The notes: generated by a model not told the origin, from the letters alone. Counted from the first letter of the stretch, positions 38,209 to 48,180 are shown. The stretch is 64,000 bases of DNA from Candidatus Rifleibacteriota bacterium (GCA_012517355.1 JAAYVD010000040.1:1-64000), one strand, 5' to 3'. Made by a program: numbers and translations.

Positions 38209-40947
38209 ATGGGTGTGACGCCCGAGTTGAGGGATCTTTCGGCTCCCGTGCTCTCCTTCCGCCTGTTCTTCCTGGAATGGGCGATCCGGGAGGGGTCGGG
38301 GCGGGAGCTGCTGCGGGCCCTGGAGGCCCACCGCAAGGTCGAGACCGACGAGGAGTGCCTGCTGCTGCTCGGCCATGCCATGGCGGCCGTGCGCGCGCGG
38401 CCGGCGGCCCGGCCCGCTCCCGTGGCGCTCGACCAGGCCGCGCTCGACTCCTTCCCCGAGCGGTTCAGCCTGGCCACTCCCGAGCGCAAGCTCGCGATGC
38501 TGGCGGAACTGCCGGCCGCGGCGCGGCCTGCGCTCGTTCCCCGCGCCACCCCCCTGGTGGAGCGGGAAACCGACCCGGCCGTGACCGCCGCCCTCCTGCG
38601 GGCCTTCGCCGGGCACTGGCGGCCGGGAGACGGCGCCGTGCTCGAGGGGAAGCTGGCCTCGTCCTTCCTGTCGGTGCGCCTGGCCGCCCTCGACGTGCTG
38701 CAGCAGGCGGCCCCCGACCGGCTGGGCGACCGCCTGCCCGGCCTGCTCGCCTCCCCCGACCCGCGCACGCGGGCCCTGGCCATCGGCGGACTGGCCCGCC
38801 TCGATGCCGAAGCCGCCCTCGAACACCTCGAGGCGATGCTCGAAGAGGGCGACGAACACGCGCGCCAGAGCGCCCTCGGCTGCCTGCTGCATTTCCCGTT
38901 CGAGCGGGTCAAGCCGCTGCTGATCCGGTTCCTGGCCGCCGAAACGCGGCCCGCGCTGATCGGGATGGCAGGGCTCCATTTCGCCATCAACCCCGACCCG
39001 CTGGCCCCCTTCCAGCTCTGGGAGCTCCTCGAGTCGGCCGGGGTGGCCCGGGCCACCCTCCTGCACGGGATCTTCGACCAGGCCTGCCAGGCCCTCGAAC
39101 GAGCCGGAACCCTCGGCCCGGGGCTGGCCGCCTGGCAGGAGAAGCTGCTGGCCTGGCGGAAACGCCGGGCGGCCGCCCGCCGCGTCATGACGGTGATCTC
39201 CGAGGTCGTCTTTTCGCGGGAACTGGAAGACCTCGACCCCGCTTCGCCCCGCTTCGCCGGTCTCGAACCCTCCCTGGTCGAGGCCACCTTCCGCGACGCC
39301 CTCTCGTGGGACCTGCCCCCCGACCTCAGGCAACGCCTCGCGGCGATCGTGGAACCCCCCCCCACCGCCAGCCCGGCGGTCCCCGACTCCCCCGCCCCGC
39401 CCGCACCAACCGCCGGGGCCTTGCCTGCTCCTCCGCCGGCTTCCATGCCCACGGTCCCCTCCCCAGCCGCGGCCCGGGCGGAAGCCTCGCCGCCCGCCAC
39501 CCCGCCGGCCGCTCTCACCGCTGACTCGCAGCCGTCTTCCCCTTCCGCGGTCACCACCTCCGTCGCCTCTCCAGCAGCCCTTCCCGCTGTTCCCCTTCCC
39601 CCCTCCGCGGTGGCCCGGGTCGATGCTCCGCCTCCGGCCACGACGACAGGGGCTCCCCCAGCGGTTTTTGAGCCTGCCTCGACGACGGCGCCTCCCCTCC
39701 TGCCGATTTCCTCCCCGGCTGCCACAGTGATGTCGGCGCCCTCCTGGCCGGCATCCTCCCCGTCGGCCGCCGCCCCCGCCGCCCCGTTCGACCTGGCCGG
39801 CCTGCCTCCCGACGAGGCCATCCGACGGGTGGGATCCTGGACCGCCGCCGATCGGGAAGCGGCCCGGCCCGCCCTGGCCACGCTGCTCCGTGGCCGGGAC
39901 ACCCCGCCCGACCTGCTGGCCGCCGCCCTGCGCACGGCCGTGCGGCTCGGCCTGGACGGCTTCGCCGACGAGGCCGAACGGGCCCTCAAAGCCCAGGAAG
40001 GGAAGCTGCCGGCGGCCGCCCTCGACTATCTCGGGCGGTTCGATGCCGACCGGGCCTCTTTGCTCCTGGGCCGGTTCCTGGCCTCTCCCGATTTGCGGGT
40101 GAAGACGACCGCCCTGGGCATCCTGCAGCGGTTTGACGCCGGGCGCGCCCTGTCAATCGTCGAGGCCATGCTGGCGGGTTCGGGGGGAACCCAGCCCGCC
40201 GCGGCCATTTCCTGCCTCGTCCGGTTCGATTTCGCCCTGGTGCGGCCCCGGTTGTTTTCCTTCCTTTCGGCCAACGGCCGGCTCGACCTGTTGGTGCAGG
40301 GCCTGGCCCTGTTCCGGGCCAACCCCGACCCGGAAAACCTCTACGACCTGTTCCGTCTCGAACGGCTGGTGCCTTCGGAACAGGCCGCCGAGGTCCGGAA
40401 GACGCGCCAGGACAACGAACGTCTCCTGCTGGAGCTGGGCCTGGCGACCGGCGAGTCGCTCGGCCTTCTGACCGCCGGATTCGAGCGCCGGTACGCCGCC
40501 GAGACCGCCCGGGCCAGGTCTCCCGCCGCCCCCTACACCCTGCGGGCCCTTCGCCGCCAAGGACGGCCCGCTGCCGCCGACGGCCCACCCACCATCTGGG
40601 GGGTGTCCCCGCCTGTCCTGGCGGGGGCCGTGGCCCTGGCGGTGGCCGGGCTCACCCTGTGGTGGGCCACCTCCGGCCTCGCGCCGGCGGCCGCCCCGGG
40701 GGGAACGACCCGGGCCGGTCCCGTGCTGGCCACCGCCACCCGCGTGCAGGGGGTGGTGGAGAGTTGCCAGCCCGACGGCACGGTGGTGCTGCAGTCGGCT
40801 TCGGGGCCGCGGTTCCTGTTGTTGCCCGACGGTTCCCGGCTGGCCGGCGTGAAGGCCGGTGACCGTCTCCTGGTGACCCTGGTCCCCTTCCGGGTCACCC
40901 CCGCCGGACTCGTTCTGGCCCAGGCGCAGAGCCTGGAAAAGCAGTGA
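38209..40947 (+). CDS. HEAT-repeat protein with Pro/Ala linker and C-terminal TM
   Basis: ATG at 38209 in frame; many helical repeats; WGVSPPVLAGAVALAVAGLTLWW near the C-terminus. Architecture resembles 9349..11496. Confidence 0.85.
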   Translation: MGVTPELRDLSAPVLSFRLFFLEWAIREGSGRELLRALEAHRKVETDEECLLLLGHAMAAVRARPAARPAPVALDQAALDSFPERFSLATPERKLAMLAELPAAARPALVPRATPLVERETDPAVTAALLRAFAGHWRPGDGAVLEGKLASSFLSVRLAALDVLQQAAPDRLGDRLPGLLASPDPRTRALAIGGLARLDAEAALEHLEAMLEEGDEHARQSALGCLLHFPFERVKPLLIRFLAAETRPALIGMAGLHFAINPDPLAPFQLWELLESAGVARATLLHGIFDQACQALERAGTLGPGLAAWQEKLLAWRKRRAAARRVMTVISEVVFSRELEDLDPASPRFAGLEPSLVEATFRDALSWDLPPDLRQRLAAIVEPPPTASPAVPDSPAPPAPTAGALPAPPPASMPTVPSPAAARAEASPPATPPAALTADSQPSSPSAVTTSVASPAALPAVPLPPSAVARVDAPPPATTTGAPPAVFEPASTTAPPLLPISSPAATVMSAPSWPASSPSAAAPAAPFDLAGLPPDEAIRRVGSWTAADREAARPALATLLRGRDTPPDLLAAALRTAVRLGLDGFADEAERALKAQEGKLPAAALDYLGRFDADRASLLLGRFLASPDLRVKTTALGILQRFDAGRALSIVEAMLAGSGGTQPAAAISCLVRFDFALVRPRLFSFLSANGRLDLLVQGLALFRANPDPENLYDLFRLERLVPSEQAAEVRKTRQDNERLLLELGLATGESLGLLTAGFERRYAAETARARSPAAPYTLRALRRQGRPAAADGPPTIWGVSPPVLAGAVALAVAGLTLWWATSGLAPAAAPGGTTRAGPVLATATRVQGVVESCQPDGTVVLQSASGPRFLLLPDGSRLAGVKAGDRLLVTLVPFRVTPAGLVLAQAQSLEKQ

Positions 40948-40958
40948 AGGAGGATCCC

Positions 40959-41354
40959 ATGTCGTCCCACCCCAGCACGCCTGACGGCCAGACCCCGCCG
41001 CCGTCGTTCGCCATCACCCCGCGGGAGCAGGACGGGATCCCCGTCTTCGTCTTTTCCGGGTATTGCACGGCCGAAGCCGGCCGCCAGGTGGCCGTCCTGG
41101 TCGAGCAGGTCATGCAGCCTCCCCGGCGCGGCATGGTCTGGGATTTCTCCACCTGCCGCCTGATCAACAGCCCCGGAGTGGTCGCCTTGATGGAAGTGGC
41201 CCTGCGGGTGGTCGATGATTTCCGGTGCCGGCTGGTGATCACCGGTGTCGATGCCACGCAGATCTCGGTGTTCCGCATGGCGGGCGTGTTCCCGGTCGCC
41301 GACCTGGCCCCTTCCCTCGAGGAAGCCTTGGTGCAGGCGGGAAAGGGATCCTGA
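40959..41354 (+). CDS. STAS-domain protein (paralog of 22310..22657)
   Basis: AAGGAGGA SD then ATG at 40959; MVWDFSTCRLINSPGVVALMEVALRVV. Confidence 0.82.
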   Translation: MSSHPSTPDGQTPPPSFAITPREQDGIPVFVFSGYCTAEAGRQVAVLVEQVMQPPRRGMVWDFSTCRLINSPGVVALMEVALRVVDDFRCRLVITGVDATQISVFRMAGVFPVADLAPSLEEALVQAGKGS

Positions 41355-41386
41355 AAGAAAAACCATGATCCGCATTAAGGCTTGCC

Positions 41387-41487
41387 GAAGGGGCTTTGCC
41401 CCTTCACCCCACCAGGGCCGATGGCCCTGGACCCTTTCTGCTGGCGAGGTGAACGCTGACGCGTCCACCTCGCGGAAGCTCCGCTTC
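41387..41487. other. Run of four adjacent inverted repeats
   Basis: GAAGGGGC-TTT-GCCCCTTC (41387-41405); CCAGGGCC-GAT-GGCCCTGG (41412-41430); GCGAGGTG-A-ACGC-TGAC-GCGT-C-CACCTCGC (41444-41473); GAAGC-TCC-GCTTC (41475-41487). Confidence 0.85.
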
Positions 41488-41643
41488 GCGGTTCGTTAGC
41501 CCTGGACCGGACGGAAGGAAAAAAAAGTGTTACGGAGGGGCGGGGGGTTTCCGTAATCGGGGTGAAAGCGGATCGAGGAACCCAAACGACCCCGCCCCAC
41601 GCGACCCGAACGAGTTGACCGAACCGATGAAAGGAGCCCGACC

Positions 41644-41904
41644 ATGAACTTCCGGAAAGCGGCCCGCGGAACCCTCTTCCTGACCCTGATGCTGATCGTC
41701 GCCACCACCCTGACCGGCTGCGACGCGCAAAAATTCTTCTCCACCCTGTCCACCATCATGCAGACCGTCGTGCAGGTCGTGGGCCTGGTCTCGATGTTCG
41801 CCGAGGCGGGCGGGTGCGATTCCGGCTGCTCCCCGTGCGACTCCCCCTGTTCGCCCTGCCCGCCCTGCTCGCCCTGCTCCGTGCCCGCCCCCGACTGCGA
41901 ATGA
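41644..41904 (+). CDS. Small Cys-rich lipoprotein
   Basis: Lipobox LTGC; tail GGCDSGCSPCDSPCSPCPPCSPCSVPAPDCE with 8 Cys. SD-like AAAGGAG upstream. Confidence 0.82.
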   Translation: MNFRKAARGTLFLTLMLIVATTLTGCDAQKFFSTLSTIMQTVVQVVGLVSMFAEAGGCDSGCSPCDSPCSPCPPCSPCSVPAPDCE

Positions 41905-42467
41905 CCAACGCCCCCGGAACCCAGCCGGCGCCAGTTCCCACGGATGCGGACCTGGTCGCCCAGGTCCGGGCCGGCCGGCGCGAAGGGTTCGAACCCCTCG
42001 TGCGCCGCCATGTCCCGAGCCTGCTGGGGTTCCTGCGCTACCTGGGGGTGCCCGCCGACCTGCAGGACGATCTCGTCCAGGAGACCTTCACGCGGGCCTT
42101 CGAGCGGCTGGACCAGTATGACGTGCGGCGCCCCTTCGTCTCCTGGCTGCTGGGCATCGCCCGGAACCAGTTCTACGACCACTGCCGCAAACACAGCCGC
42201 GACCGCCGCGAGCCCCCGCCGCCCGACCCCGAGCGGGTCGAGGCGATCGAGGAGACGGTGCTGGGGAACCTCAGCGTGGAAGCCATTCTCCATTCCCTGC
42301 CCGCCGATGCCCGCCTGCTGGTCGAGCTCCGGATTTTCCGGGAACTGCCGTTCGCCGAGATCGGCGCCACCATGGGTGTTGCGGAAGGCCCCCTGCGGGT
42401 GCGCTTCCAGAGAGTGATGGCCCGCCTGCGCCAGGCGGCCCGGGAGGTGAAGGTCCGTGAATCCTGA
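41901..42467 (+). CDS. ECF-type RNA polymerase sigma factor
   Basis: ATGA overlap. Sigma2 LVAQVRAGRREGFEPLVRRH...DDLVQETFTRAFERLDQYDVRRPFVSWLLGIARNQFYDHCRK; sigma4 LPFAEIGATMGVAEGPLRVRFQRVMARLRQ. Confidence 0.92.
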   Translation: MTNAPGTQPAPVPTDADLVAQVRAGRREGFEPLVRRHVPSLLGFLRYLGVPADLQDDLVQETFTRAFERLDQYDVRRPFVSWLLGIARNQFYDHCRKHSRDRREPPPPDPERVEAIEETVLGNLSVEAILHSLPADARLLVELRIFRELPFAEIGATMGVAEGPLRVRFQRVMARLRQAAREVKVRES

Positions 42468-43062
42468 AACCATGTGCTCCGAGTTTGCCGACGAGCTGGT
42501 CAGCTCCGGGCCCCCGTCACCGGCCCTGGCCGGCCACCTGGCCGCCTGCACGGCCTGCCGTGAGACGCGCGAGGCCACCATCGCCGCCCGGGCGGTCGGT
42601 TCGACCGTGCCGGTCGCCGAGGTCGATCGCCTGACCGCCCGGGTGCTGGCCCATCTCGGGCCACACCCGGCCGCTTCGCCCGTGTCCCCGGCCCCGGCTG
42701 TCACTGCATCGCCAGCGTTGGCCGCGCCGGCCCCGGCCGTCCCGGGGTCACCGATTCCCGCGCGGCCCGCCTTTCCCGGCTCGTCCGGCTCCCCCCTGCC
42801 GCCGGGCTCGTCCCCTGCCGCCGCCGGTTCCCCTTCGGATGGCGCTTCCCCATCGGCCGCCCAGCCGGTCCTGGTCGGCCTGGCCGTAGGCCTGGCCCTG
42901 GCGGGGCTTGTGTGGTGGGGGTTCCAACCGCCGCCCGCCGGCCTTCCCCCCGCCGTACCGGAAGCGGGACGGCCGGTGGCCGCCGTCGCCTCGGCCGGGG
43001 CGCCGGTTTCCCTGACCGCCAGCGGCCCGCGACTCGTCATCCCCTCCCCCGACCAGGAATGA
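42457..43062 (+). CDS. Putative membrane anti-sigma factor (zinc-finger-like HxxxCxxC)
   Basis: GTG start overlaps the sigma gene; MCSEFADELVSSG...LAGHLAACTACRETREATIAA; TM SAAQPVLVGLAVGLALAGLVWWG. Confidence 0.72.
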   Translation: MNPETMCSEFADELVSSGPPSPALAGHLAACTACRETREATIAARAVGSTVPVAEVDRLTARVLAHLGPHPAASPVSPAPAVTASPALAAPAPAVPGSPIPARPAFPGSSGSPLPPGSSPAAAGSPSDGASPSAAQPVLVGLAVGLALAGLVWWGFQPPPAGLPPAVPEAGRPVAAVASAGAPVSLTASGPRLVIPSPDQE

Positions 43063-45044
43063 ACCGGATGACCGTGGCTCCCGGGGGTGGCCGGCGCGGC
43101 AACCTCCTGTTCGTCGCATTGTTCGCCATCCTCGTGTTGGGCATCCTGACCGTCGCCTATCACCGTTCCTCGCGGCACGGACAGGCGATGGCCTTCCGGT
43201 TCGAGCAGAGCGAGGTGGTCCGCCAGATCGCCGAGGCGGCGGCCACCGAGGCCCTCACCTGGCTGCACACGGAGTCGGCCAGCCCCGCGACCGATGTCGG
43301 CCGCTGGTTCCTCGACCCGTCGGCCCCCCCGTTGCCGGTTCCCGTATCGCTTACCGAGCGGGAGACGGCCACCATGGTGCGCGCCGACAGCCGGCCCCGC
43401 GTGTCCGTCACCGCCCGGCACGTCGATTTCCGGGGCCAGGACAGCCAGGGCCGGAAATACCACGGCCGGGAAGGGGTGGGCACCGTCGAGATCACCGTGC
43501 AGGCCATCCTGGAGGACCGGGCGGGCGGGCGTCGGGGAAGCTGCGAGCTGGTCCGGCACCACGACTACAAGGTCACCGCCATCGTCTCGCGGCGCGACAA
43601 TGCCCAACCGCGCACCGGCTACGCCCAGGGGTTCCTGCTCGATCATGCCCTGTTCCTGCGCCAGGGCCTGCGCGAGTTCCAGGCCACCCTGGCCGGCAAC
43701 CTCAACCACGACCGGGTTCGCCTGGCGATCGACCAGGACCGGCTCCCCCCCGCCCGCCGCGGCAAGGTGTTCGTGGGCGGCACCGGCGACCCCTGGCAGG
43801 GGTCCAACTTCGTCTTCGCCAACGTCGACGAGCCCAACCGGCCGCTGCTGCCGCGTTTTCCGCGGCAGAAGATCCGCGAGATCGGCTACGACGAACTGCG
43901 CCTCCTGTTCCCCCAACTGCGGGAGTACGAAAACGTGCCCGGGGCCATGGGCTATCTGCAGCAGGTGAAGGGCTATTTCGAGGCCCAACTGGAGCCCGTC
44001 TCGAAGGCCCAGTTCGACCAGGAGCTGGGGCAGTGCGAGATGCGGACGCGGTCCAACCTCCTGTCGGTCGCCCAGCCCCACGAGAAAAACCTGGCGCCGG
44101 GGTTCGCCCTGCTGTCGCCCGACCCCGCCGTGGCCGCCCGGCCCGCCCAGGCCGAGGGGGTGCTGGAAGGGGGCATCCGGCAGCGGTTCCTGCATTTCGT
44201 CCATTTCCACCTGGATCTGTCGCAACTGCCCGCCGACATCCAGGAGCAGTTCCGCCCCTACACCTTCCCCATGCCCTGCACCCCCATGCCCGACCCGCCG
44301 CCCGACGAGGAGCAGGTGCGGGCCTTCTACGACGGCCTGGCGGAGCTGGCCGGCCGGCAGCCGGCGGGCGGGGTGCCGCTGCTGTCGCGGTTCGACACCG
44401 ACTTCCTGTACCGGGGCGGCCTCGAGATGACCGACCGGCTGAGCCCCGAGACCTTTCCCCGGCCCACCTTCTTCAACGCCGGCAGCGAGCCGGTGCGGGA
44501 GGGCGCCGACGGGCCCAACGGGCTGCAGGCCTTCCAGCACGTCAACCTCTGGACCCGCCGGCTGCGCTCGGCCGAAGAACTGGAGAAGGTCGGCATCCTC
44601 GACCGCCAGAAGGGGGTGTTGGCGCTGCGGGGCATCGTCTGGGTGGCCGGCCCTCTCGAACTCGGCGCGGACGGCCCGCTGACGGTGACCGGCCAGGGGG
44701 CCATCATCGCCGGCGACCTGCGGATCCTGAACGGTCTGAGGAAACGGTCGGAAGCCGACCTGGCCGTCCTCATGACCCGCACGGGCGACATCCGTGTCGA
44801 GACCGACCAGCCGGTCGAGGCTTCCCTGGTGGCCCTGGGAACGCTCGACCGCGGCGGCGAGGTGCGGCCCGCCCGCCCCCTGACCCTGCGCGGGGCGCTG
44901 GCCGCCGAGCGGCTCGACCCGGCCGCCTGGGCGGACGGCACGCACGTCATCGCCTACGACCCGCTCCTGAAGAGCGGGGAGGACCTCCACCAGATCACGA
45001 TCGGCCGGGGCATCACCTTCCAGCGCCTGGCGGAGGTGGAATGA
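43059..45044 (+). CDS. Large PilX-like protein with N-terminal TM
   Basis: ATGA overlap at 43059; MNRMTVAPGGGRRGNLLFVALFAILVLGILTVAYHRSSRHGQAMAFRFEQSEVVRQIAEAAATEAL. Confidence 0.83.
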   Translation: MNRMTVAPGGGRRGNLLFVALFAILVLGILTVAYHRSSRHGQAMAFRFEQSEVVRQIAEAAATEALTWLHTESASPATDVGRWFLDPSAPPLPVPVSLTERETATMVRADSRPRVSVTARHVDFRGQDSQGRKYHGREGVGTVEITVQAILEDRAGGRRGSCELVRHHDYKVTAIVSRRDNAQPRTGYAQGFLLDHALFLRQGLREFQATLAGNLNHDRVRLAIDQDRLPPARRGKVFVGGTGDPWQGSNFVFANVDEPNRPLLPRFPRQKIREIGYDELRLLFPQLREYENVPGAMGYLQQVKGYFEAQLEPVSKAQFDQELGQCEMRTRSNLLSVAQPHEKNLAPGFALLSPDPAVAARPAQAEGVLEGGIRQRFLHFVHFHLDLSQLPADIQEQFRPYTFPMPCTPMPDPPPDEEQVRAFYDGLAELAGRQPAGGVPLLSRFDTDFLYRGGLEMTDRLSPETFPRPTFFNAGSEPVREGADGPNGLQAFQHVNLWTRRLRSAEELEKVGILDRQKGVLALRGIVWVAGPLELGADGPLTVTGQGAIIAGDLRILNGLRKRSEADLAVLMTRTGDIRVETDQPVEASLVALGTLDRGGEVRPARPLTLRGALAAERLDPAAWADGTHVIAYDPLLKSGEDLHQITIGRGITFQRLAEVE

Positions 45045-45048
45045 CGCG

Positions 45049-45504
45049 ATGAACCCCCGCCGCGCCCTGAGCTTCCTCGAACTGCTGCTGACCATGGCCC
45101 TGCTGTCGGTCGTGCTGCTGGCGCTCTTTTCCACCACCACCTCCTCCAACCGCAGCTCGTTCGACGCCTACTACGAATACCTGGCCCTCGCGCTGGCCAA
45201 GGAACCGATCGAGATCTTCCGGGGGTTCGGCTACCACTGGCTGGCCGGGTATGACCGGCATCCCCTGCCGGCCTATCCCCTCGACTGGAGCCCGGTGGCC
45301 GATGCCGACCTCGGGCTGGTGCTGCACCCCGCCGAGGCGGCCGGCTTCCGGCGCCACATCGCCCTGACCCCGGTGACCGACGGCCGCACCCGGGCCATCC
45401 GGGTGCGCGTGACGGTGGCCCCCGCCGCCGCCAACCGGGTCATGACCTGGCTGAGCCGCGACGAGGTGGTCATGGAAGCCCTGATCCCGGAGAAACCGCT
45501 ATGA
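45049..45504 (+). CDS. Prepilin-type protein (PilV/GspI-like)
   Basis: MNPRRALSFLELLLTMALLSVVLLALFSTTTSSNRSSF. Confidence 0.83.
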   Translation: MNPRRALSFLELLLTMALLSVVLLALFSTTTSSNRSSFDAYYEYLALALAKEPIEIFRGFGYHWLAGYDRHPLPAYPLDWSPVADADLGLVLHPAEAAGFRRHIALTPVTDGRTRAIRVRVTVAPAAANRVMTWLSRDEVVMEALIPEKPL

Positions 45505-46304
45505 GAAGTCTCCCCTCCACCGCGTCCGGCGCATCGTCCAGGCCAGGTGGGCGCGGCTTCACCCTGGTCGAGATCATGCTGGTCGTCCTGTGCCTGGCCC
45601 TGCTGTCGGCGCCGATCTGGCGACTGCTGCGCACCGGCACCCGGATGTCCCTGCAGGGCATGCTGCAGGTCGAGACGACGCAGGAGGCGCGGCGCATCAT
45701 CCGGCAGGTCTACACCGACCTGAAGCAGTCCTGCTTCCAATACGAGGGGAAGGAACGCATCGAGCTCGACTTCGCCACCACCCTCGAGAAGGTCGGCGAC
45801 CTGCCCACCCAGCAATACCGGTTCCTGGCCTTCCCCTTCCCGGGAAAGATCGGAGAGGCCATCCCCGCCGGGGAAAAAGGGTATGGCTGGCGGCGGGCCA
45901 GCCGGATCACCTATGCGCTCGAGCCGGTGGGCAAGCCGGGCAAGCCTTTCCTGCGCCTGACCCGCACCGAGCAGTTCCACCCCGACCACCCGCAGTCCGG
46001 CCGGTTTCCCGGCGGCCGCTTCACCCGGGTGATGAGCGAGAGGGTGCATTTCTTCTCGATCACGCCCGCCTCCTGCCAGTCGGGTGACCAGACCCTGTAC
46101 TATTTCTGGATCACCCTGCAGCTGGCCGATTCCCTCGAGCCCCAGGGACTGCCCGCCGCCCTGCCGGACGGTCCCCTGGTCCGCCGGCCGGCCGGGGTGG
46201 TCATCGCCGACTTCGGAGAGGTCGTCTACCCCGAGTATTTCAACGCCTTCCTCACCCGCAACGGGTTCAACGTGAACTGGTATTCGGGGGTCGTCGGCCC
46301 CTGA
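45501..46304 (+). CDS. Prepilin-type protein (PilW/GspJ-like)
   Basis: GGRGFTLVEIMLVVLCLALLSAPIWRLLRTGTRMSLQGMLQVETTQEARRIIRQV; ATGA overlap. Confidence 0.88.
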   Translation: MRSLPSTASGASSRPGGRGFTLVEIMLVVLCLALLSAPIWRLLRTGTRMSLQGMLQVETTQEARRIIRQVYTDLKQSCFQYEGKERIELDFATTLEKVGDLPTQQYRFLAFPFPGKIGEAIPAGEKGYGWRRASRITYALEPVGKPGKPFLRLTRTEQFHPDHPQSGRFPGGRFTRVMSERVHFFSITPASCQSGDQTLYYFWITLQLADSLEPQGLPAALPDGPLVRRPAGVVIADFGEVVYPEYFNAFLTRNGFNVNWYSGVVGP

Positions 46305-46425
46305 CCCGGAAAAAGCCGGGACCCCTTGCCCTTCCCAGACCCGCATCCAGGGCGGGTCGGAAAAATAGTCTGGTGTCACCATCTTCCGGGCGTTCGGGGA
46401 AGGGCGTCATCTGCCGACAAAGGAT

Positions 46426-48144
46426 GTGGGAAACCAGCCCATCATGGCCCACATCATTGGCAACACCTGTCAGCCGGGGTTCACCCGCCGCCATCCGTGG
46501 CGGTGGAGAACCGCGTTGGCCGCCTTCTGGCTGCTGCTCTGCCTGGCGGCCGGAGCCGCTCCCGTCGACCGGAGCGCCACCGATGTCGATCTCGTCTATC
46601 GCCGGCAGGCCACAGGGCAGGAGATGCCGATTCCGGCCGGCCAGGATCCCGGCTGGCCGGTGACCGGCCCGAGCGGGGCCGCCGCGCCCGGCGCCGGGTC
46701 TGGCCTGAAGGGGCCCGATCCCTTCAAGCTCGAGTTCAAGTACGAGTCGCGCAGTACGGCCGACAGCACGCGCAAGGACTACTACGACCTGACCTACGAC
46801 CCGGCCTCCTTCACCCCGATCATCACTCCCAAAGCCTATGACAAGACGTTCGTCAGTTCCGAGAACGACCTGTTCCTCGCCCTGAAGTGGACGTTCGACG
46901 AGACCCAGTTCTTCGACATCAAGGAGACCCTCCACTACCAGCACTACGGCACCGAAGACTACGACGCCTATTCCCTCGATTCGTACAAGTACAAATACCT
47001 TGACCACCTGTTGAACCTCACCTACGGGGTGGGCTTCGGCGAGACCGACACCTTCCAGGTCGATTACTTCAACAACGTCTACCGCATCCCCATCGACCAC
47101 ATCTGGGACTACACCTCGAACCAGGGAAAACTGCGGTTCAACCACCAGGTCAACCAGTACACGGGGCTGGGCATGGAAGGCTCCTACGAGGAGCGCGAGT
47201 ATCCCAACGATCCCACCATGGACTACAAGGAGGGGGCGTTGACCCTCGACCTGTCGAATTTCCTGCCCGAGCGGATCCGCTACGTGCCGGTGAGCAACGC
47301 CATGCGCGGCGACCGCGAAACCTTCGAACGCGCCCCGACGGGGGTCGCCCACCGCCGGGCCATGGACTACTACACCACCTGGACCCGGAAACCCGGCGAG
47401 GACGAGCCCGAGGCCAAGTATCTGTCGAAGGTGACGCGCGGCGACCTCTACCTGTTCCTGCAGGCCGACATCCGCAGCCGCGACCGTTCGAAGATCGACA
47501 ACGGGTATTTCCAGCCGCTGGGCACCTTCAAGCTGGTCTACGACGTGCTCGACAACGTCAAGGTCACCCTCGACGACACCTACTACCAGCGCAAGCACGA
47601 CAAGGAGTCGGACACCTACTACCTGTACGACCACGATTCGAACCGGGCCTCGCTGATGCTCACCTACCAGAGCGATCCGCGGTTCTCCTACTACTACACG
47701 TTCAGCGACGAGTTCTTCCGCCATACGAAGCGGAAGCAGTATGACTACCGGATCGACACCTTCCTGTTCGAGACCTACTACCGCTCGGGGCGGTCGACCG
47801 CCAGCCTGTCGCTGCGCGAGGCCCTGACCCGCTACGGCAGCCCGCGGCAGTACTATGTCGATTCGAACGAATTCCAGGCCATCCTCGGCTACGACTATCC
47901 CATCACCCGCACCTTCCTTCTGCACCTGAAGGACGAGTGGACGGACCACGACTACCAGGACTTCGAGGACGTGATCTACTCCTCCTACGTGCGGCACACC
48001 TGGCGGGTGGCCCTGGAAAAGCAACTCAGCCCGCAGCAAGGGTTGGAGCTCGGCTACCAAAGCAAACGCGAGACGCACACCACGCAGTATTCCAACGACG
48101 TGATCGAGAAGAGTCTCTTCTTCAGCTGGCTTTCGCACTTCTGA
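46426..48144 (+). CDS. Outer-membrane beta-barrel-like protein
   Basis: Signal-like N-terminus, alternating aromatic/polar strands throughout, C-terminal ...KSLFFSWLSHF. Confidence 0.72.
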   Translation: MGNQPIMAHIIGNTCQPGFTRRHPWRWRTALAAFWLLLCLAAGAAPVDRSATDVDLVYRRQATGQEMPIPAGQDPGWPVTGPSGAAAPGAGSGLKGPDPFKLEFKYESRSTADSTRKDYYDLTYDPASFTPIITPKAYDKTFVSSENDLFLALKWTFDETQFFDIKETLHYQHYGTEDYDAYSLDSYKYKYLDHLLNLTYGVGFGETDTFQVDYFNNVYRIPIDHIWDYTSNQGKLRFNHQVNQYTGLGMEGSYEEREYPNDPTMDYKEGALTLDLSNFLPERIRYVPVSNAMRGDRETFERAPTGVAHRRAMDYYTTWTRKPGEDEPEAKYLSKVTRGDLYLFLQADIRSRDRSKIDNGYFQPLGTFKLVYDVLDNVKVTLDDTYYQRKHDKESDTYYLYDHDSNRASLMLTYQSDPRFSYYYTFSDEFFRHTKRKQYDYRIDTFLFETYYRSGRSTASLSLREALTRYGSPRQYYVDSNEFQAILGYDYPITRTFLLHLKDEWTDHDYQDFEDVIYSSYVRHTWRVALEKQLSPQQGLELGYQSKRETHTTQYSNDVIEKSLFFSWLSHF

Positions 48145-48180
48145 ATGGTTCTTTACGTGTGTTGATCAGCCTCCAGTCCG

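Noticed and set aside
37892-39989. N-terminal extension of track ORF 34800..39989
   Set aside because: Composition is R/A/S-rich antisense of the HEAT gene; a promoter-like TATAAT and ATG sit at 37883-37896.
41496-45149. 1217-aa minus-strand ORF
   Set aside because: Antisense to the ECF sigma, anti-sigma and pilin genes; shadow ORF.
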